From: Candidatus Thorarchaeota archaeon
Lineage (GTDB): Archaea; Asgardarchaeota; Thorarchaeia; Thorarchaeales; Thorarchaeaceae
Assembly: GCA_016840385.1 (NCBI GenBank)
Contig: JAEOSL010000040.1
Coordinates: 1-27,676, forward strand
DNA: 27,676 bases
Direction: 5' to 3'
This document shows, piece by piece, positions 8,228-16,108 of the stretch. Numbering within the stretch: the stretch's first letter is position 1; the number at the start of each line of letters is the position of its first letter. A program made the translations under genes and the position numbers. Under the pieces are notes generated by a model. It was given only the letters and a program-made list of their open reading frames with translations, was not told the DNA's origin and ran no database searches.

Positions 8228-8461
8228 GTGAAGACTCAATCAGAAGCGATCCCTCAGGAAATTGCAAGTGAATTCATACACAAACTCTCTCATGATGTGA
8301 TTGGAATTCTACAGAACATAATGGGTTATGCTACACTCCTGACTGAAGAATTCGACAAATCATACATTGAAGGAATTGGGCGACTCACCATGAAATTGAA
8401 TAATCGAATGAAGACTGCAGTGTCCGACGTGGACAGTGGCGAATTAACCAATGACGATTGA
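8228..8461 (+). CDS. Stand-alone histidine kinase dimerization (DHp/HisKA-like) domain
   Basis: A 77-residue protein consisting of two helices in the DHp arrangement: helix 1 FIHKLSHDVIGILQNIMGYATLL with candidate phospho-acceptor H22 in an H-box, and helix 2 SYIEGIGRLTMKLNNRMKTAV. There is no PAS domain and no ATPase domain, and the next gene converges 4 nt after its stop, so this is not simply the front of a longer kinase. It could act as a phosphotransfer intermediate (Spo0B-like), a decoy or a dimer partner for the full kinases nearby (inference). Start: a TTG at 8195 is possible, but GTG 8228 has GGTG 10 nt upstream (8214-8217) and is preferred. Confidence 0.6.
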   Translation: MKTQSEAIPQEIASEFIHKLSHDVIGILQNIMGYATLLTEEFDKSYIEGIGRLTMKLNNRMKTAVSDVDSGELTNDD

Positions 8462-8465
8462 AGCA

Positions 8466-9566
8466 TCACAAAAATTCAGTCAAACACAACTGTTCAGAGA
8501 CCTCAGATAATTGAGAGACCTTTACACCAACTAATCGTATTGATTTATTGTGATCTCTTTTCTGCTCGAAAATTTCAATTGCTACTTTTTCTAATAATGA
8601 TGTTTCATCAGATTCTACAGGTATGCTTCTACTTCGCTGAATGGTTGAATAGTCACTATACCGCATCTTTACTGTGACAGTCTTAAATCGGAGTGCTTTG
8701 TTTAGCAATTTATCACCGATTCGCTTACACATTTTTTTCAAAGCGTCATGAAGATAATCGACCTTCTCTGGTTGAACATCTTCCATGAATGTTCTATCCT
8801 TACTAATCGACTTTCTAATACGAGGTCCGTTATCGATTATCGGTCTTTCATCAAAACCTCTTGCTCTACGATGGAGCCAAACTGAACCACGACCCATTGC
8901 AGGCCAGAGCTCGGGAATGGTCATCCGCTGAATCTGCCCTAAGGTTTCAATGCCGAATTTTTCCAGTCGCTCAGTTGTTTTTCTTCCCACTCCATTCAAT
9001 GCATCAACAAAAAGTGGTTCCAGGAATTTTTCCACATCTACTGGATCAGGTCCTACAAGGGTTACACCTCGTGGCTTGTTCATCCCAGTGGCTATTTTTG
9101 CAACAGACATGTTTGGCGCGATGCCAACAGAACATGGTAAGGAGGTTCGTACACGTATCTCTTCTTGTATCTCTAGAGCCAACTCGCGAAGGCTATCGTA
9201 AAGCTGTGCGCCTTCACTGACATCAATGTAGGCTTCATCAATACTTGCTCTTCGTACCCGACCACCATCAGCAAATTCTCTCAGTATTTCCATGAATTCA
9301 TCAGAGGCAATACGATAGTTTTCAAAAGATCCACTCACAAAGACAGCTTCTGGGCATAATCGATATGCTTGGGAAACAGGCATTCCAGAATGAACACCTT
9401 TTGCTCGTGCTTCGTATGAAGCTGCTCTAACTACCCCGCGACCAGTTCCTTTCTTTGGATCATGTCCAACACAAACAGGTTGACCCACTAGTTCAGGGTG
9501 ATTCCTGTACTGCTCCACAGAAGCAAAAAATGCATCCATGTCTATGTGCATAATCCATCGAAACAA
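8466..9566 (-). CDS. dinB: Family-Y DNA polymerase IV (DinB/Dpo4-like)
   Basis: 366 residues. Palm motifs HIDMDAFFASVE (metal ligand D9, aromatic steric gate near 13-14) and SIDEAYID (D110, E111) are intact; the HhH fingers/thumb segment LNGVGRKTTERLEKFGIETLGQI and a little-finger domain follow. It performs error-prone translesion synthesis. The last eight residues QLCLTEFL match the PCNA-interacting box QxxLxxF[FL], in the same terminal place as in Dpo4, so recruitment by PCNA is expected. The start is TTG (9564-9566), giving the usual strand before HIDMD; an ATG at 9549-9551 is the alternative and fits better with a TATA-like ATTATATTG at 9581-9589. The gene ends 4 nt from the orphan DHp gene. 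Confidence 0.95.
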   Translation of the reverse strand: MFRWIMHIDMDAFFASVEQYRNHPELVGQPVCVGHDPKKGTGRGVVRAASYEARAKGVHSGMPVSQAYRLCPEAVFVSGSFENYRIASDEFMEILREFADGGRVRRASIDEAYIDVSEGAQLYDSLRELALEIQEEIRVRTSLPCSVGIAPNMSVAKIATGMNKPRGVTLVGPDPVDVEKFLEPLFVDALNGVGRKTTERLEKFGIETLGQIQRMTIPELWPAMGRGSVWLHRRARGFDERPIIDNGPRIRKSISKDRTFMEDVQPEKVDYLHDALKKMCKRIGDKLLNKALRFKTVTVKMRYSDYSTIQRSRSIPVESDETSLLEKVAIEIFEQKRDHNKSIRLVGVKVSQLSEVSEQLCLTEFL

Positions 9567-9712
9567 CTGGTCGACCTATGATTATATTGATGACTTCTTA
9601 CTTCTCAATTTCTGGATGCTCACATCCAAAGAAACGAACAATGATGGTAGGGAGAGTTCACCGAATCTAATCTTCCAATTAGTTCAATATTTTGTTTACA
9701 TCCTAGAGAAGC

Positions 9713-9722
9713 CTATATGTAA
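9713..9722 (+). promoter_or_regulatory. Probable TATA box of the four-PAS kinase
   Basis: CTATATGTAA in the 198-bp divergent gap between the polymerase and the kinase. The expected start of transcription is about 9741, leaving a 24-36 nt leader before GTG 9765 or ATG 9777. Confidence 0.5.
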
Positions 9723-9764
9723 TCAAGTCTTAGCGAAAATACTCCACCAGACATTATCGTACGA

Positions 9765-12056
9765 GTGACATTTCTAATGACGGATAATTTACAGGATGAT
9801 TCACATTCAGACCTGAGTCACGAAGAACAAGCATTGAGGTATAGAGCTTTAGTTGATTCCATGAATGACGGATTTGGTATCATCGATAATGATGGAGTGT
9901 TCACATATGTAAATAAAAGGTTAGCAGCCATGCTCGGGTATACGCAAAAAGGCATGGTCAAAAAACCGATTGTTGATTTTCTTGATACTGCAAACAGAAA
10001 AATACTCAGGGCAAATATCCGTATAAGAACGGAAGGACAATCAACACAATACGAATTATTATGGACTACAAAATCCGGTGAGCAAGTTCCGACGATTATT
10101 TCTGGAGCTCCTTTAATTGGACAGGATGGAGCAGTTCAAGGCTCTTTTGCTGTTATAACTAACATTACAGAAATCAAACAATCGCGACAGGCATTAGAAG
10201 AAAGTGCAGAACTAATGAAATCGATTTTTGAAGAGTCACAGATCGGAATCGAAATCTTCGATAAAGATGGAATTCTGATTACAGCAAATAGAGCCGCACT
10301 TAGAATTGGAGGTATCTCAGATATTCAGGATCTGATAGGTTTCAGCCTATTTGATGATCCTAATATCCCAAGTAAAATCATCGCTACGCTTATCCGTGGA
10401 AAACCGGTTCATTATGAAACTGAGTTTGATTTTGAAAAAGTGAAAGAACTAGAACTCTATAAAACAAATCGCTCCGGAAAAATGATTCTTGATGCATTCA
10501 TCACACCATTAGGAGAAGACATGGAAAATAGTGGAGAAATCACTGGATATCTCAGCCAAATATTAGAGAAAACTGAGCATCGACGTGTTGAAGAAGCATT
10601 AGAAGATACTGAAAAGCAATATCAGCTTCTTGCAGAAAATATCAGTGACGTTATTTTCACTGCGGATTTGGAACTCAATCTAACATATCTGAGCCCATCG
10701 ATAGAGCTTCTTCTTGGATATGGATATACCAATGATGAACTAATCGGATCATCACTTATCGAATTAATGGCTCCAGAGTCAGTTTGGGTTGCAATTGAAG
10801 CAATTCGTAATGCTCTTGAAATGGAGAAACAACCGGAGACATCTCATACAAGAGGAGATGCACCTCCTCTCGAACTACACCTAAAGAGGAAAGATGGTTC
10901 ACTTGTTTGGGTAGAAGTCACCAGGACGTTCATGCGTGATGAAAATGACAAACCAATCGGTGTTCTGGGAGTGGCTAGAAATATCGAAGAGAGAAAACTT
11001 GCTGAAGCAACACTCATCAGCGAAGAATCAAAGTATAGAACTCTTGTAGACACATCATTTCAAGGAATTATGATAGTCCAAGCATTACCATTATCAATTT
11101 TGTTCACGAATCCAGCGTTTGCAGGATTTCTCGAACAAAGCGTAGAAGAAGTTCAGGCGTTCTCGCCTGTTGAAATCCAATCAATGATCCATCCTGAGGA
11201 CCTTGATGCAGTTATGAAACGACTTGAAGATCTTATGGGCGGAGATGAGCCAAAAAGAGAACCTATGGTAATTCGACTTTTTCAAAAGGATGGTGATATG
11301 CAGTGGCTAGAAATGTTTGGTAGACGGGTTGAATTCGAAGGAAGATCTGCCATTCAGCTAGTTGCTATGAACGTCACCGAACGCATTCACGCGGAGAGCC
11401 TAATCAAAACTCAGAAAGAACGGGCTATGCTATATCTAGATCTGATGTCGCATGATTTCCGGAATCAGCTTCAGATTATTCTTGGAAGTACAATGGTGAT
11501 GGAAGCTAGACTTCAAGACCCAGATGATAGAAGAATCTTAGGGCAAGTTGTGTCTGCTGTGGAACGATGTCAACGAATGATATCAAAGGCAAAGGTTACT
11601 GAACCCTTGATGTCAGTACCACTACAACCGACAAAACTAGCTCCAGTACTTGAAGGAGTAGTTATGAAACAAATCGAACTCCATAGTGATGTTGACATTG
11701 CAATCACATTGAAAGATGCAGATGCTATCATTGATGCTGACAATTTCTTGGAACAACTCTTTGAAAATCTAATTGAAAATGCAGTCGAACACAATCCTCG
11801 TGCAGAGAAACAAGTCTGGGTCAAGCTAAGAAAGAGAGGCGATGGATACGAAATTACAGTTGCAGATAACGGATCTGGAATCTCAGAATCATTAAAGCTA
11901 GAGATCTTTGATATCGCAAGAAGATATGGTGGAATCGGTTTACATCAGTGTAAGCAAATCTGTGACAAATACGGTGGTCAAATCAGTGTGAGAGACCGTC
12001 TTCCTGACAAACCAAATGAAGGTGTGCAGTTCATTGTCTGGCTTCCAAAGACGTGA
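9765..12056 (+). CDS. Four-PAS sensor histidine kinase
   Basis: 763 residues, cytosolic (no membrane helix). Four PAS/PAC modules: about 22-143, 145-275, 282-415 and 420-545; the PAC ends read GSFAVITNITEIKQ and GVLGVARNIEERK. Then the DHp helix with H563 in YLDLMSHDFRNQLQ, and an ATPase domain with N668/N672 in FENLIENAVEH, G1 DNGSG from D701 and G2 GGIGL near 722. All catalytic motifs are intact. The MSHDxxN-type H-box groups it with soluble archaeal sensor kinases. The ligand is unknown; PAS domains in such proteins may bind haem, flavin or small molecules, but no clear cofactor residue stands out. The start may be GTG 9765 or ATG 9777 (GAGTGA upstream of the latter). Unlike the two other kinases it has no thioredoxin-like domain. 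No response regulator adjoins. Confidence 0.92.
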   Translation: MTFLMTDNLQDDSHSDLSHEEQALRYRALVDSMNDGFGIIDNDGVFTYVNKRLAAMLGYTQKGMVKKPIVDFLDTANRKILRANIRIRTEGQSTQYELLWTTKSGEQVPTIISGAPLIGQDGAVQGSFAVITNITEIKQSRQALEESAELMKSIFEESQIGIEIFDKDGILITANRAALRIGGISDIQDLIGFSLFDDPNIPSKIIATLIRGKPVHYETEFDFEKVKELELYKTNRSGKMILDAFITPLGEDMENSGEITGYLSQILEKTEHRRVEEALEDTEKQYQLLAENISDVIFTADLELNLTYLSPSIELLLGYGYTNDELIGSSLIELMAPESVWVAIEAIRNALEMEKQPETSHTRGDAPPLELHLKRKDGSLVWVEVTRTFMRDENDKPIGVLGVARNIEERKLAEATLISEESKYRTLVDTSFQGIMIVQALPLSILFTNPAFAGFLEQSVEEVQAFSPVEIQSMIHPEDLDAVMKRLEDLMGGDEPKREPMVIRLFQKDGDMQWLEMFGRRVEFEGRSAIQLVAMNVTERIHAESLIKTQKERAMLYLDLMSHDFRNQLQIILGSTMVMEARLQDPDDRRILGQVVSAVERCQRMISKAKVTEPLMSVPLQPTKLAPVLEGVVMKQIELHSDVDIAITLKDADAIIDADNFLEQLFENLIENAVEHNPRAEKQVWVKLRKRGDGYEITVADNGSGISESLKLEIFDIARRYGGIGLHQCKQICDKYGGQISVRDRLPDKPNEGVQFIVWLPKT

Positions 12057-12066
12057 GCTCCGAACT

Positions 12067-13026
12067 TTAACTAATCTGTCGTGAATATATCTCGAAAAAT
12101 TCAGTTAGGTCGATGTTACCTCCACTAATCATAACACCTACTTTTGAATCAGCAATCTCCTTCCTCATTTTAAGAAGTCCCGCAAGTGAAACTGCTCCTG
12201 ATGGCTCTACAACTATTTTCAATCGCTCCCAGAATAATCTCATTGCATCAACTATTTCCTGCTCGGAAACAAGGATGATATCATCAACATGCTTCTTGAT
12301 AACTTCAAACGTCAAGTCACCCAATTGAGTTCGCAATCCATCAGCAATGGTGTTTGGATATTCACTTGGGAAAATCTTGTTTGCCTTGAATGACCGATAC
12401 GCATCATCTGCATTTTCAGGTTCTATGGCAATAACTTTGGATTCTGGACAAAGTCCCTTTGTCGAAATCGCAGTACCACTCAGGAATCCACCACCTCCAA
12501 CTGGAGCAAAGACATAGTTGAGTTTCCCAACTTCCTCGATGAGTTCAAGGGCGGCAGTCCCAGCTCCTGCGATTATCCTATGATCATTGTATGGATGAAC
12601 TAAGGTGAATCCATGTTTCTCTACAAGCTCGTCTGCTACTGTGGCACGACTCTCAGTTGTGTTCTCACAAAATACTATCTTAGCACCATATCCCTTTGTC
12701 GCAGCAACTTTAACCTTAGGAGAGTTATTCGGCATGACTATCGTTGCTTTGACTCCCAGCATCCTTGCTGCCAACGCTAGTGCTTGGGCGTGATTTCCTG
12801 AACTATGGGCAATAACACCTTTCTGCTTTTCATCTTCTGTCAGTTGAGATACAGTGTTGAAAGCTCCTCGAAACTTGAAGGCTCCAACTCTCTGAAAATT
12901 CTCACACTTAAAGTAGACCTGACAATTTGTCATTCCATCAATTGTTGTTGATGTCATGACCGGTGTCTTTTCAACATGGCCCTTTATCCGGTCATAGGCA
13001 TCTCGAACATCAGAGAGTTCTATCAT
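12067..13026 (-). CDS. Threonine/serine ammonia-lyase (fold-type II PLP enzyme)
   Basis: 319 residues. PLP lysine K51 in GAFKFRGAF, substrate/PLP loop SSGNHA (75-80), phosphate-binding GGGG (177-180) and SGGN (301-304). It has the size of the catabolic threonine dehydratase / serine racemase group and lacks the C-terminal ACT-like regulatory domain of biosynthetic IlvA. Expected reaction: L-threonine to 2-oxobutanoate plus ammonia, or the same with serine to pyruvate; racemase activity cannot be excluded from sequence. ATG start. A separate ACT-domain protein is encoded close by at 13605-14012, but on another transcription unit, so partnership is only a guess. Confidence 0.9.
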   Translation of the reverse strand: MIELSDVRDAYDRIKGHVEKTPVMTSTTIDGMTNCQVYFKCENFQRVGAFKFRGAFNTVSQLTEDEKQKGVIAHSSGNHAQALALAARMLGVKATIVMPNNSPKVKVAATKGYGAKIVFCENTTESRATVADELVEKHGFTLVHPYNDHRIIAGAGTAALELIEEVGKLNYVFAPVGGGGFLSGTAISTKGLCPESKVIAIEPENADDAYRSFKANKIFPSEYPNTIADGLRTQLGDLTFEVIKKHVDDIILVSEQEIVDAMRLFWERLKIVVEPSGAVSLAGLLKMRKEIADSKVGVMISGGNIDLTEFFEIYSRQIS

Positions 13027-13126
13027 GTGTCTGGAATGAAATGGAGTCCAGAAAAGGATTACCGTGAAGATTCGAAACCCTTAACCCGACGTTTGCTATT
13101 CGTTAGTAAGGTTTGTGGTGGTTATA

Positions 13127-13618
13127 GTGAAAGGAATTAGAAGGAAGGAAAAAGCAATCGAAAGTAAGGAAGAAATGATTGCCATTCTTGAAAAAAGCAA
13201 GTACATCACGATTGCAATGTGCCAGGACAATGTCCCATACCTCGTAACACTAAGTCATGGGTATGACAGAGAAAAGAATTGTATCTATTTCCACTGCGCT
13301 CGTGAGGGAAAGAAGGTCGATATTCTTTCAAAGCATAACACCATCTGGGGACAAGCAATCGAGGACCATGGGTATACAGAAGGAGCCTGTGACCATCTCT
13401 ATGCAACTACTCAATTCAAGGGCAATGTGACTTTCATCGAAGATGTGAAGGATAAAGAACGTGCACTCGGAATCATGATCAATTCGCTTGAGCCAGATCC
13501 TCAAGCTGTTATTCAAGAGCAAATCACTGAGAAATCAGTGCAACGGGTTCACATAGGACGTATCGATATCGAATACATGAGTGGTAAGAAAGCCAAAGAA
13601 GTCATTATACAACTATAG
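13127..13618 (+). CDS. Pyridoxamine 5'-phosphate oxidase-like flavoprotein (NimA-type)
   Basis: 163 residues. A split-barrel flavin-binding pattern is visible: YITIAMCQDNVPYLVTLSHGYD, then CIYFHCAREGKKVDIL, and GNVTFIED in the middle. These match the NimA / PNPOx-like group, which binds FMN or F420 and reduces or protects against varied small molecules; the true substrate is unknown. GTGs at 13115 and 13118 are possible starts, but GGTG at 13117-13120 lies exactly 6 nt before GTG 13127, giving MKGIRRKEKA, so the later start is preferred. Its last 14 nt overlap the converging ACT-domain gene. Confidence 0.82.
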   Translation: MKGIRRKEKAIESKEEMIAILEKSKYITIAMCQDNVPYLVTLSHGYDREKNCIYFHCAREGKKVDILSKHNTIWGQAIEDHGYTEGACDHLYATTQFKGNVTFIEDVKDKERALGIMINSLEPDPQAVIQEQITEKSVQRVHIGRIDIEYMSGKKAKEVIIQL

Positions 13619-14012
13619 AATTGGACAGATTTCTAAGTAACGTCAAAGCATCCTGTACTCTATCTTCTGGAACAAAGAGATGGTCATGATAGAAAGCAGA
13701 CACTGCATTTGCGCTGATTCCTGCTTCTGCCAATACACTCGTAACTTTGGCAAGAAGACCTACCGCTTGCAGATCTGAATGAACTGTAAGAGAGATTAAA
13801 CCCCAGACAATCTCAATGGAAAAGGAGTATGCTTCAGCGATTTCTCTCGTCACAATCACAGTGATAGCTTCAGCTTCTCGATAGACTAACCGAGGAGATG
13901 AACCGAGGGCTTCTAAGGTTTCTTCAGATATTTTAGCAAAGATATACGAACCTGCAACTTGAACTGGTTCCATATTCTTGAGAAGATAACTTAGGTCTAT
14001 AAATCCGGTCAT
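13605..14012 (-). CDS. ACT-domain protein (COG3602-like)
   Basis: 135 residues in two ACT-like halves. The second half, LTVHSDLQAVGLLAKVTSVLAEAGISANAVSAFYHDHLFVP, has the Y-H-D-H motif typical of a small stand-alone ACT family (COG3602). Such proteins are thought to bind amino acids or related ligands, but no enzyme activity is known to me. It lies 6 nt downstream of the nitroreductase gene, so the two form an operon. The 3' end overlaps the converging flavoprotein gene by 14 nt. Confidence 0.8.
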   Translation of the reverse strand: MTGFIDLSYLLKNMEPVQVAGSYIFAKISEETLEALGSSPRLVYREAEAITVIVTREIAEAYSFSIEIVWGLISLTVHSDLQAVGLLAKVTSVLAEAGISANAVSAFYHDHLFVPEDRVQDALTLLRNLSNSIVV

Positions 14013-14018
14013 GATATC

Positions 14019-14534
14019 TTACTCGCCCTTGTTTCCAAATTTCTCCCACGATACGATGTCATCGAGGGGAAATCTAGTACTATCACGCTCTTGATCACCA
14101 TAGCCCACAGAGATAGAACAAATCACTCGTAAATTTTCGGGAATATCAAGGAGTTCCCTGAACTTGGGTTCGATATCTGTATCACGAACTCCCATCCAAC
14201 ATGTACTCAATCCTTCATGATACGCAGCAAGTAACATATTCTGTACTGCGTTATGCGGATCAGCAAGGTGATATCGGGGGTGCTTTGAAGAATCTCCAAG
14301 AACAACGATGACCACTGGAGATTCAGCCATAAATCGTCCATAGTTATGAACCTCAGCGAATTTCTTTCTCATTGATTCGTCCCGTACGACTATGAAATGC
14401 CAAGGTTGCTTGTTAGATGCAGAAGGAGCCCATCGACCGGCCTGAAGAATAATGTTAACTTTTTCAGCTTCAACTTCAGTCGATTTGTATTTTCGAATAC
14501 TTCTTCGTTCTCTGATTGCTTTAACAACGTCCAT
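14019..14534 (-). CDS. Nitroreductase-family FMN oxidoreductase
   Basis: 171 residues. N-terminal RERRSIRKYKSTEV (the FMN phosphate-binding Arg-Ser-Arg pattern), WAPSASNKQPWHFIVV, AVQNMLLAAYHEGLSTCWMG and a C-terminal ISVGYGDQ are hallmark segments of the nitroreductase superfamily. It is a likely FMN-dependent NAD(P)H or F420H2 oxidoreductase with unknown natural substrate. ATG start with no clear ribosome binding site. The shared TATA-like ATTTATAC near 14583-14590 would leave a short leader. It is first in an operon with the ACT-domain gene. Confidence 0.88.
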   Translation of the reverse strand: MDVVKAIRERRSIRKYKSTEVEAEKVNIILQAGRWAPSASNKQPWHFIVVRDESMRKKFAEVHNYGRFMAESPVVIVVLGDSSKHPRYHLADPHNAVQNMLLAAYHEGLSTCWMGVRDTDIEPKFRELLDIPENLRVICSISVGYGDQERDSTRFPLDDIVSWEKFGNKGE

Positions 14535-14582
14535 TGTAGTTCATACTAACTATGTCTTCCGGTATTATGAAACCTGTGGTCA

Positions 14583-14590
14583 GTATAAAT
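14583..14590. promoter_or_regulatory. Probable TATA element shared by eutA and the nitroreductase gene
   Basis: GTATAAAT on the plus strand reads ATTTATAC on the minus strand, so one element could serve both divergent genes. Predicted starts are about 14611 (plus) and about 14561 (minus). Confidence 0.45.
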
Positions 14591-14669
14591 TGATTCTCGC
14601 CTAAATCGTAAACCTAAAAGGCGCTACAATGTTTCGCACGCTATCAGACTCGCATCGGAGTGGATATCA

Positions 14670-16106
14670 ATTCTAAAAACTCAGCGACGAGAACTCACCA
14701 GCGTAGGCATCGACATCGGCACATCCACATCTCACGTAGTTTTCAGCAAGATTGTTCTTGAGAAGAACACAAAGGTTCCAACTGAAAAATTCGAGATTGT
14801 CGACCGAGAAATTCTCCACTCTGGACCGATTCATCTGACACCTTTCAAGGACCAGTACAATGTTGATTTCCAAGCTCTCAGAGAACTCTTACTTGAAGAT
14901 TATAGAGAGGCGGGAATTGCTGTTTCAGACATTGACACTGGTGCGGTAATTATCACGGGCGAAACCGCAAAGAAAGAAAATGCTGAGTGGATTGTCAACG
15001 AACTCGCTGGAGAAACTGGAAAGTTTGTTGCAGCCACTGCAGGTCCCAATTTTGAAAGTGTATTAGCCGCACATGGATCAGGAGCAGTTACTAGGTCCGA
15101 GGAGTCTGGAAAGACAATCATGAATGTTGACGTCGGTGGAGGTAGTTCCAATATCGCAATATGCAAGGAAGGAAGAGTTGTTGCTACCGCCGCTATAAAC
15201 GTTGGAGGCAGGCTCATCGCGACAGATGAGAACAGCGTTATTGTCCGATTGGAAGATACAGGAAAAGAACTTGCATCACTAGTCGATATCGATCTTGAAT
15301 TAGAACAGGTATTCTCTGATGAAAGTAAGCAACGAGTTGCAGATGCTCTTGCAGAAGCGCTCATCGAGAGTATTCAAGGTAAGAACACATTGAAGACGAC
15401 TCAGTTACTGATGATGACTGCGCCTCTCGAATTCGATGAAGACCTTGATGAAATTACATTCTCTGGGGGAGTAGCTGAATTCATCTATGAGATAGAGGGG
15501 AGCAATTTCAATGACCTTGGACTCATCCTTGCTCAATCAATCAGTGTTCGAGCCCTGGCAGCCAATCTGCCAATAGGAGAACCAGACCAGCGAATTCGTG
15601 CAACTGTGATAGGAGCAGGTCACTTCAGTCTTCAAGTCAGTGGTTCAACGACATTTCTCTCGACAGATCTAGACTATCCAATAAGGAACCTTCCTGTTGT
15701 AGTGCCACATACACCCAGAAGGAAATCTTCTGCTGAGAGTATCAAGAAAGCAATTACGGATGCATTGAAGAGATTTGATCTTCAAGAAGGAGAAGATAAG
15801 ATGATTCTCTCTTTCGTTGATGCAGTGAGACCTTCATATGAAAATCTGATGGAATTTTCCAAAGGCGTAGTTGCAGCTCTACCAATAACGGTTGCTAAGA
15901 AAGAACCAATCATGATGTGCTTTGATACCGATATCGGGAATTCTGTTGGCAACATCATGAAACGGGAAACAGGAATTGAGAGTGAGATACTATCTATCGA
16001 TGAGATCTCCTTGAAGGAAGGGGACTTTGTGGATATTGGCGCTCCGATAATAGAAGATGTTGTAGTTCCTGTTGTTGTGAAGACACTTGTCTTTGATTCA
16101 GAATAG
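14670..16106 (+). CDS. eutA: Ethanolamine ammonia-lyase reactivating factor EutA, non-standard start
   Basis: About 478 residues, the size of bacterial EutA (about 467). Recognisable segments: VGIDIGTSTSHVVFS (ASKHA phosphate-1), GAVIITGETAKKENA, GPNFESVLAAHGSGA, MNVDVGGGSSN (phosphate-2), NVGGRLIATD, FSGGVAEFIY, RATVIGAGHFSLQVSG, IRNLPVVVPHTP and FVDIGAPI. EutA is the ATP-dependent chaperone that removes damaged cobalamin from ethanolamine ammonia-lyase (EutBC). The first in-frame ATG is at 15120, which would cut off about 150 conserved residues including phosphate-1. Between the in-frame stop at 14586 and 14703 there is no ATG, GTG or TTG. The best candidate is ATT at 14670, with GGAGTG at 14657-14662. 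A sequencing error is the alternative. No other eut gene is present. Confidence 0.9.
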   Translation: MLKTQRRELTSVGIDIGTSTSHVVFSKIVLEKNTKVPTEKFEIVDREILHSGPIHLTPFKDQYNVDFQALRELLLEDYREAGIAVSDIDTGAVIITGETAKKENAEWIVNELAGETGKFVAATAGPNFESVLAAHGSGAVTRSEESGKTIMNVDVGGGSSNIAICKEGRVVATAAINVGGRLIATDENSVIVRLEDTGKELASLVDIDLELEQVFSDESKQRVADALAEALIESIQGKNTLKTTQLLMMTAPLEFDEDLDEITFSGGVAEFIYEIEGSNFNDLGLILAQSISVRALAANLPIGEPDQRIRATVIGAGHFSLQVSGSTTFLSTDLDYPIRNLPVVVPHTPRRKSSAESIKKAITDALKRFDLQEGEDKMILSFVDAVRPSYENLMEFSKGVVAALPITVAKKEPIMMCFDTDIGNSVGNIMKRETGIESEILSIDEISLKEGDFVDIGAPIIEDVVVPVVVKTLVFDSE

Positions 16107-16108
16107 TA

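Noticed and set aside
8861..9220. A plus-strand open frame of 119 codons opposite the DNA polymerase gene
   Set aside because: It lies wholly antisense to a well-conserved polymerase, has no ribosome binding site and reads as unstructured residues; it is a shadow frame.
14629..14676. Short frame ATG 14629 to TAA 14674 as a eutA leader peptide
   Set aside because: It is only 15 codons, has no ribosome binding site and no attenuator-like structure follows; at most it marks a possible frameshift, noted under the eutA start finding.
14673..15364. Two reverse-strand open frames opposite eutA (14673-14873 and 14900-15364)
   Set aside because: Their translations are Ser/Thr/Pro-rich shadows of the EutA frame, which has clear family motifs over the same stretch.
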